A DNA stretch of 64,000 nucleotides from Toxonevra muliebris (lineage: Eukaryota; Arthropoda; Insecta; Diptera; Pallopteridae): NCBI GenBank assembly GCA_963691655.1, contig OY829327.1, positions 82,534,019-82,598,018 on the forward strand, read 5' to 3'. Positions 57,094-64,000 of this stretch are shown piece after piece (position 1 is the stretch's first letter; every line of letters starts with the position of its first letter). The position numbers and the translations under genes are program-made. The notes under the pieces are model-generated. The model saw only the letters and a program-made list of their open reading frames with translations. It had not been told where the DNA came from and did no database searches.

Positions 57094-58210
57094 GGCATGC
57101 TCCAGAATTCACTTTCGAGTGAAAGTGAATTGAAATCACTTCAATTTCACTTTTTGGTGCTCCAGAATTCACTTTGTGAAATGAAATTCACTAGCATTTC
57201 ACTCGTTGGTGCTCTACGATTCACTTTTCTTACTCGTTGTTAAAAGTGAATTTCGAACGAATGTACATGCTCTAGAAACCGAATTCACTAAAAAAAGTGG
57301 TTTCAATTCACTTTAGCAGCAACAAGGGAAATAGAGCAGCCGACTCAAAAATGTAAGTAAATTTAACAAAAACTAATTCAAGTATAAAAAATATGAATGA
57401 AAATATTAATTTCAAGGGGAAAGCACAAGAACTCCTCCCAGGATACCTGAAATTTATGGAGAAGCATGAAGATATCGCTAGAGGCTTCGTCAAGAGAGAT
57501 AAAGTTAAAGTAGAAGCACTGTGGCGACAATTGACGACGGGCCTTAACAGCAATGGCCCACCACAAAAAGACACATCTGGTTGGAAAAGGTAATTTTATA
57601 CATATATTCTTGTATGCATTTTCTAATTAAAAATATCAATAGGTTTGGATGGAGTGGAAGGCAAATATAAGAAAAAAAATAGCGCACAATAATTCCGAGA
57701 CTAGAGTGACCGGCGGTGGCACCTTCAATAAGTTTGTTTTATCTGCCACAGAAGACTCAATTGCTCAAATATGTGGAATGTATAGGGTAATTGAAGGTGT
57801 ATCAGGCACTGCAGATTGCAAGATTGCTTAAGGCGCGGCGTAACAATCTCCAGCAGCCTTTGGAAAGCATCCTTGTTGATTCGGTAGTGTGATATGAATC
57901 TGAAAAAATTTCATTAAAAAATCCATACATTTACATTACATGAAGACCATTTTGGTTATTTACACAGAATCTCCCAATTCCAAAGGATTGCATTGGTCGC
58001 GCGAAATTCGCCTTTTTATTTTTTAGCTAGCATATTGGTTTTCGGCTTCAATATTTAGCGCATATACAATTATAGCACTCATATTCTTAAATTTTCCAAC
58101 TTATTTAATTTTTTTTCTTTGCGCCAACAATCAGCTGTTTGAAAATTACAACGAGTTGCAGAAATTACAACGAGTTAAACAAAAAGTGAATTTAATTTAT
58201 GGAGCATGCC
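57094..58210 (+). mobile_element. PIF/Harbinger-like element C carrying only a zeste-type Myb/SANT gene
   Basis: Ends GGCATGCTCCAGAATTCACT and, inward from the right, GGCATGCTCCATAAATTAAA leading to TTCACTTT. TCA and TGA lie outside. The left arm repeats GCTCCAGAATTCACTTT-like blocks four times. It sits exactly at the inner edge of the right arm of element D. No transposase. Confidence 0.68.
57393..57831 (+). CDS. zeste-like Myb/SANT protein of element C (two exons, splice phase off by one)
   Basis: Exon 1 (57393-57589) encodes NFKGKAQELLPGYLKFMEKH, EDIARGFVKRDKVKVEALWR and LTTGLNSNGPPQKDTSGWK, then a GT donor. The 53-bp intron (57590-57642) ends in AATAG. Exon 2 (57643-57831) encodes VWMEWKANIRKKIAHNN, TGGG, FNKFVLSATEDSIAQICGMY and VIEGVSGTADCKIA before a stop. 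Domain pattern and intron position match elements A and B, and the tail (LSATE..IA...G) is also typical of zeste-type regulators. As written, the splice joins phase 2 to phase 0, so one base appears lost at the end of exon 1. Confidence 0.72.
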
Positions 58211-58672
58211 TGACTATTTCCTTTTATCAGCCGTTAACCGTTATATATATGACTTTTATGTCTTTGATGACCCTTAGTGAAATTTTCTGAAAAATATTTT
58301 TGTGGAACATTTTGATCCTTAAATGTGTCTTTTGAAAGAACTTTTCAGGTTTTGTTAAAAAAAGGGCTCAAACTGTCCCATAAACAGAGGAACCAAAGGG
58401 TTAAAATGTTCTACAGAAATGACCCTCGTAAAATTCCACCATACAATTTCGCCGATAAGATTTTTCTCAGACATCAATTTATAACAATTTTTGCACTTAG
58501 TATTTAGTTCCCTTCGGCCAAAATAAGAAAACTTTGACCCACTGTAAAAAAAAACTGAGACGTGCTGGACTATAAGTTTATTTTACAAAAATGGTCTATA
58601 CATCATGCCCTTTCAGGATTATAGGGTGGCTATTCTGTTGCAGCCAAAAAGTCTTAATTCGTTGGACTGTGT

Positions 58673-61012
58673 TATTAATTCAAAATAATTAATATAGTGT
58701 TTGAAGATCATCCGTATCTCTGTCACTTTTATTTAAACAAAATCTAAAATATAATAATTTGTGATTGGCACACGTAAATACAAATTTAGTAGAAATACGA
58801 ATGGCTCCAGAAACTCCAAAAATATCATACGGCATTTGCAAATAAATTCAATGTAAGTTCTTTAATTTGTGTAATTAATTAATGACTATGCACAGTTAAA
58901 TGACAGTAAGCTTAAAGGGATGCACGTTAAATTGCAAAAATATATACATAAATATGTATGTGTTCTTAGTTATTTAATTTTTTTTTTTTTTTTGTACTTT
59001 GGCAGGTGAAAATCTTGCATAGATACCGCAAAGCTCCTGTCCTACGGTTACGTTTCATTAAAACCAGCTACCCTCCCTTCTTCCACATATGTATGCACGA
59101 ATGTGTTTTTACTACTTTTAACCTTATTTTATTTCTCGTTCTTTCATTGTATGTGAGTGTGTGTGTGTGTGCATGTACAATATAAAAGATCCCCCAAGGA
59201 CATTCATTAAGAAAAAATTTCATAACTTCTTTTTGTAGTTTTGATTGATTGTCAAACATTTGCGTTATATTCTTCTGTTGTTGTTGAAATTCCCCACGTG
59301 CATAGTAAGACTTTCGTAAATGCACATATGTACACAAATCTCCCGTGATAAAACCAAACCGAGCAACTAGTTTTTTGAAAATTGTAGGAAATTAAGATTT
59401 TACGCAACTGATTTTAATTTTTTTTTAAGGCGATTTGAGTTACCTGTTATTTTGGATTTTCAATTTGAAGTACTTGGAGAATAGATAGGAGAAAATGGTA
59501 AAAATCCCTTACAGATTTTAATTCGAAATTTCAAAAATAGAGAGAACAACGAATCCAAGTAATTAATAGTTACTTGGTTCTGTTATATCACGGAAAATGT
59601 GCACGCATCAAGGAGCACCAGCAAGCACATATCATATGCATGAAAATATTTTGACAACAAAAAGCCTGTGTATGTATTTGTCGGAGTATTTGTACTATGT
59701 GTAAGTTTCCATGTCATGTGAGGTTGTAGTTTTTGTTGTTGTTCTATGTGTATTTAACTTCCTGTGTCGTTTCTACTGTTAGTTTCTGACATAAAAATTG
59801 TTCAAATATACGGAAGTGTTAAGGTTCGGCAGAGAGAACCGTTTATGTCTATTTGTTTTGCTCTTTCTAACATATCTACATACATATATACAACGATGGC
59901 TACAGTGCAGAAGTATATATACCAAGTATATACATACATATACGCAATATACAGTGAGTGAAATGATTTATTAGAATTTTCCGCATAAATTCCACAAGAT
60001 TTGCTCGGGAATATTTGGTGTAATTTAATTAAGGACGAATTGTGTTTGCTTTGTGTACACTGGTGTTTGGATCTTCTGATGTGTGCATTCATATATGCAA
60101 TTGTGTATGCATATTGTACGATATAAACAATAAGAACAATAGTTTTTGAAATAATATTTGTCTGTGTTTTGGTTTATGCAAATGTAGCTGGTTGTATGTG
60201 ACATTATTTACATGTAATTATTGGTAGATTAATAACAGACGAGTTCACAAAATAAACTTGAGCAAAATTTTGATTTGTATATTTTCCATGCACATATGTT
60301 TGAAAATGTGTGTGTGTGTGTGTGCCACAAGGTTGCTGTCGTCATCACTGTTATTTAAAATGTCAATACACGAATATGTGTGTTTGTATTAGTGTGTATA
60401 TTCAAGTGGTTATTCAAGTTAATCAAAATGACGCATTTGATATCCCAATACACCATTATAGTTGGTGGGATTTGATGATGATTAAATGGTAAATGTTAGT
60501 GTAAGTTTCTTGTTTGTAGATTAATCTGAGTCTAAAAGCATGCACTGATGCACACTCATCCATAAAGCACAAAGTGTGAATGGATTGATAAAGTATTCAA
60601 ATTAATGGTTAAATTAAATATCACTCATACGCAATATAGTCACCTTAAGCTACAGTATAATTAGGTACGGTGACCATATATATTTCTTTGACCAAAATAT
60701 TGGACAAATTCAACATACATATGTAAGAGCAAAACTTAACGTTTATGAAAATTAGTTAGGCCTGCCTTCATATTTCATTGACCAAAATAGTGGACAAATT
60801 CAGCATACATATGTAAGAGCAAACCTTAACGTTTATGAAAATTAGTTAAGGCCTGCCTTAAGCGATTGTGAAATGTAATTTAATAAGTTCATAAAAAATA
60901 TTATTTTTATTTTTGAACTAAATTTGCAAACGCAATCAATGCTTTATTTCCCCCAATTCCTTACGTTCCTCATGAGAAGAAAAGAAAATCTTTCCTAACA
61001 TGTATATGTATA
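58673..61012. other. AT-rich, microsatellite-rich DNA
   Basis: Contains (TG)n at 59155-59171 and 60307-60323, and TATA/CATA-rich stretches. A 251-bp inverted-repeat element lies at 59343-59593 (CCGTGATAAAACCAAACCGA against CCGTGATATAACAGAACCAA). No gene recognised. Confidence 0.55.
60675..60860 (+). repeat. Tandem duplication, unit of about 93 bp
   Basis: Two adjacent units each contain TTGACCAAAATA, GGACAAATTCA, CATACATATGTAAGAGCAAA and TTAACGTTTATGAAAATTAG. Few differences between them. Confidence 0.85.
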
Positions 61013-62273
61013 TAGGGTGACAATCGCAAAGTGACGCACACATTTCAGCAGTTATTTTCAAAAGGACGTACTTCCATTAAGTACAATTAAGTGTTAACAT
61101 TGCTGAATATATAAGCATTCATTTGAACCCCACCTCATTCAATATAACCTCCTTTAGCCTGCACACATGCCTTCAATCGATCCGGAAATCGTAGGACTGT
61201 TCGCCGCAGGACTTCCTGATCAATTTCAGTCCAGGCTTTCTCTAATGAATTTGTTAGCGACTCCAGACTGTGGTGTTGAGATGCACAAGCCTTACTCTCT
61301 AAAATACTCCAAATAGAGTAGTCCATTGGATTCAAGTCTGGGGAGTATGGTGGCCATTCTTGAGATGTTATGAATCCAGAAAAATTGTCTTTTATCCATG
61401 TTTGCGTTAATTTTGCCATTTGGGAAGGTGCAGAATCTTGCTGGAAAGTCCAGTTTTCATTTCCAAATGTATCTTGGACCCAGGGAAGAACATGTTCATT
61501 TAAAATGCCCCGATAAACAACCTGGTCAATTTTAACACCCTCTTCAACGAATATTAGAGGGGTTCTGGCATTAGCGGAAACTCCAGCCCATACCATAACG
61601 GAAGCTGGCTTTTGAACTCGGCCAACAGTCCAATTTTGTTGCGATGATGATGTTAGCCACATTCGGTCATTTTGCGCATTGAAATGTTGTTCAACCGTGA
61701 AAATTTTTTCATCTGTAAACAAGATATTTTCAACATTTTTTAACACGGAGGAGTGTAGCAACGCCTAGCATCTTTGCAGTCGCAAATCTTTCTTTTTTTG
61801 TGTCAGATCTTGAGCTTTTCGGAGCTTGTACGGCTTAAGATTAAGCTTTGATTTTGCAATGATTCGCACTGTTTCACGGTTTACTCCCACTTCCTTAGCG
61901 ATTTTTCTCATTGAGCGCCTTGGATTTCGCTTGATTCGTTTACGAATTTTTTCTGTTAAACCAGTAGTGGCAACTGTTGAAAATTTTCCCCGGTCTCTAT
62001 CTCCAAAACCCCCAGTTTCATTATATCGAATAATAGCTCGGTCTACCGTATGACTTGACAAATTTAAAGCCTTTGCAATTTGACGGCTACTATAATTTGC
62101 CAAATGAAATTTCATAATTTCACGACGAATATTTTCCTTGTCCATTTTTATGGAAATTTCAAAATGTAATAACAAAAATTCAAATGAAAAGCAAAGCCAA
62201 TAATGAATGAATTTGCTGAGCTTGAGCTTGCTGCAGAGTATTAAACTTGCGTCACTTTACAATTGTCACCCTG
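61013..62273 (-). mobile_element. maT (DD37D) element, copy 3, best preserved
   Basis: Flanked by TA (61011-61012, 62274-62275). The right end read inward is CAGGGTGACAATTGTAAAGT; the left end starts TAGGGTGACAATCGCAAAGT, with the first base changed. Coding strand is minus. Length 1261 bp. Confidence 0.92.
61135..62145 (-). pseudogene. maT transposase, copy 3, single nonsense codon
   Basis: From MDKENIRREIMKFHLANYSS (start at 62145) to the stop after CVQAKGGYIE the frame is continuous, 336 codons, except for TAG at about 61765-61767, where copy 2 has AAG (Lys in QRCKALL). All parts are present: two HTH motifs, GDRDRG, LFTDEKIFTVEQHF, WTFQQDSAPSQMAKL and WPPYSPDLNPMDYSIW, with 37 residues between the second and third catalytic Asp. 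The family consensus has SH where this copy has SQ after the second Asp. Only one base separates it from a full-length frame, so it is probably the youngest of the three. Confidence 0.93.
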
Positions 62274-62533
62274 TATGTGAGCTTACGTATATGGCATTTA
62301 GTTGGCTTAACTGTTTACACATCAAATATCTTGCGTGCCTCGCACACATCCATTGTTTTTTTTTCTGGGCAATGAACACCACTATCCAATTCCTATGTAA
62401 AATTGATCGCTGAGTCCGAAAATCAACTCTATTTTTAATTCTATTGCGTGGTTTTGGAGATAGCACCAGTTGAATTTTTTTTATCGGAGAAAAAAAGGCT
62501 TGTCACCATGTGGTAATTACAAATATCTTGGAA

Positions 62534-63600
62534 TCAAGGAACTTGATCTATAAATCTCACCAAATTAACATCAAGATTAAGATTTATTAAGGCATTAACG
62601 ACAGCATCGGGGCAGACATTGTTGAAAGCCCCCTCGATATCGAGAAACACTGCAAGCGTGTATTCTTTGTTGGAAAGTGATTTCTCAACTTCCTCAATGA
62701 GTACGTGTAGCGCTGTTTCCATAGACTTCCCTTTAGTATAGGCATGCTGTGATTTGGATAAGAGAGTGGGATTGATAGAGTTTCTGATATGAAAATCAAG
62801 AACCCTTTCTAATGTTTTTAAGAGAAATAAGGACAGACTGATCGGTCTGAAGTCCTTTGGGTTGGTATGGGACGCCTTCCCTGCTTTGGGTATGAAGACT
62901 ACACGAGCCTCTCTCCAGCTTTTGGGAATGTACGAGAATTTTAGACAAGCATTGCAATAGAAATGAAGATACGAGTTCAGCCCCTTGTTGAATATCCGCG
63001 GGAATGGTACCATCTGGCCCTGGAGATTTATAGGGACTGAAGGATTTGATGGCCCACTTTAAAAGAGTGTCGGTCAATTGGAAAGGGGAAGGGTTACTTA
63101 AAGGTTGATCGTTCACAGGAGGACTATGATCAACGAAGGTTTCACTCCCCGGAAAATGAGTATTCAGGAGGACCTCTAAGGTCTCGATTCCAGAATCAGT
63201 CCAAGGACCATCCATCAGCTTTCTGGATACAGTCGAGAGCCCTAGGAGTCGTATTGAGGAGTTTTCGAAGTCGGCTGGTCTCGGAAGAGCTTTCTATGCT
63301 ACCACAAAAGTTCCTCCAAAACGCTTTTTGGGCTATTCTTATAGCGTACTTAAGTTCCCTTTGTTTTGATTTAAAGGGAAACCAGTCATTGAAAGCCTTA
63401 GCTCTATTAAAGAGTCTTCTACATACTTTTCATAGCTCTGATATCTCCTAGGTCCACCATAAAGGTTTGGTCTTACCTCTAGGTTTGAGAGAATTGCATG
63501 CCGATTTGGCAGCAGTGTTAAAAAGTGCTGTAATGGAGTTTACCTCTCGATCAATATCGTAGTGGTTATTAATAGTGGGTAGAACAGGCTGCAACAAAAA
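62534..63600 (-). pseudogene. I/LOA-type non-LTR retrotransposon, ORF2 fragment (linker and RT N-terminal half)
   Basis: Reading leftward, the minus strand gives the endonuclease-RT linker (KPLWW, RRLFNRAKAFNDWFPFKSK, AFWRNFCGSIESSSETSRLR, LNTTPRALDCIQKADG), then SPYKSPGPDG and IPKSWREARVVFIPKAGKAS. KDFRPISLSLFLLKTLERVL, SQHAYTKGKSMETALH and the first catalytic block LAVFLDIEGAFNN follow. The DIEGAF form of the first RT Asp motif and the PKAGK..H..PKDFRPISL string are typical of I/LOA-group elements of flies. There are at least three frameshifts or stops. It ends at about 62534, before the YADD block, so palm, thumb and RNase H are missing. Confidence 0.8.
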
Positions 63601-63689
63601 GTATATGAAATTAAAGATATTAAAATTTCTCATCTCATGTTTATACATTTTGATTCGATTGGATAAATAGTTTTGGCACAATTAAGTAA

Positions 63690-64000
63690 ATTATCAAGAA
63701 ATTTTACATAGAAATTGGTAATTTTGGCTGTAAACTAGTGTTATTATAGAAAAAAAAAACTTTATTATCTTCTTACTTTGGTTCCTCAAATACACCGTTT
63801 AAAATATTTTCTTTGTATGAGAGCTGCCGTGCCCACTTGCCCAAAAAATATCACACAAAACTTTGCGTCATTTTCAATTTCATGCACATGTTTCATGGAG
63901 CATGAAGCATGGCGTTATCAACCAACTCCTTTGCACAAAATCTCAGTACAATAACTGTGTGGTTTGGGAGATATACTCAAAATAGCATTAAGATTGCATG
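63690..64000. other. AT-rich DNA to window end
   Basis: No recognised gene or repeat. Confidence 0.5.

Larger units (their letters stand above)
56029..58672. mobile_element. Foldback-type element D with arms of about 400 bp
   Basis: Arms 56029-56442 and 58211-58672 are inverted copies. Shared stretches include ACACAGTCCAACG at the tips, GTTTTCTTATTTTGG, TATAAATTGATGTCTGAGAA, TTTTACGAGGGTCATTTCT and AAAGACATAAAAGTCATATA. The arms diverge at roughly one base in six. I could not define a target duplication. The core holds a short MITE and element C but no coding gene of its own. Confidence 0.75.

Noticed and set aside
1..64000. CRISPR arrays, operons, bacterial promoters, LTR retrotransposons or endogenous viruses
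   Set aside because: Sequence is clearly animal; no spaced identical repeats, no paired LTRs and no aspartic protease, integrase or envelope motifs were seen.

Overview
The window looks like AT-rich intergenic or intronic DNA of a higher fly. A tephritid-like dipteran is my guess from the mix of R1-clade, mariner, maT, hAT, piggyBac-like and tRNA-SINE elements and from the (CA/TG)n microsatellites; I cannot name the species. I found no host gene that I can recognise. Nearly all recognisable protein-coding potential belongs to transposable elements (TEs), most of them broken.

Layout. 1-3790: an R1-clade non-LTR retrotransposon with ORF1 and ORF2, nearly full length at its 3' end. 6005-7637: a Harbinger-like MITE (TTA duplication) holding a dead mariner. 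8132-10450: a 2.3-kb terminal-inverted-repeat (TIR) element with a perfect 8-bp target-site duplication (TSD), carrying a dimeric tRNA-derived SINE. 12.2-13.2 kb: remains of a hAT-like MITE and a SINE. 14017-16176: a Helitron-type element ending in a hairpin plus CTAG, with pyrimidine-rich tandem repeats and a nested SINE. 16.7-18.85 kb: non-LTR fragments, one split by a hAT-like element with a perfect TSD. 19.8-23.7 kb: a TTAA MITE, a hAT-like MITE, a 185-bp tandem duplication and a Harbinger-like element encoding a spliced zeste-type Myb/SANT protein. 25.25-28.35 kb: a DD37D maT element and a piggyBac-like element with a SINE inside. 29.7-30.8 kb: hAT-like MITE. 32.7-36.1 kb: second mariner and a TIR element filled with degenerate short repeats. 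38.3-40.5 kb: an RTE endonuclease fragment beside a second zeste-type element, then a SINE. 42.1-45.05 kb: a Tc1-like element with about 455-bp inverted arms, and a hAT-like element holding two nested MITEs. 46.5-49.2 kb: a TTAA element holding a second maT, then a TTAA MITE. 50.5-54.7 kb: a three-level nest of TIR elements and a hAT-like MITE whose terminus is duplicated. 56.0-58.7 kb: a foldback element with 400-bp arms holding a MITE and the third zeste-type element. 61.0-63.6 kb: a third maT with a single nonsense codon, and an I/LOA-type RT fragment.

Best candidates for novelty. (1) Three TIR elements with unrelated termini each keep a zeste-like Myb/SANT coding unit with an intron at the same place, and none carries a transposase. 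(2) A dimeric tRNA-derived SINE, and a related monomeric SINE with the same head and core but a different tail, both with long TSDs. (3) Several nested insertions whose TSDs let the order of events be read directly. All family assignments come from motif recognition by eye; no database search was run.
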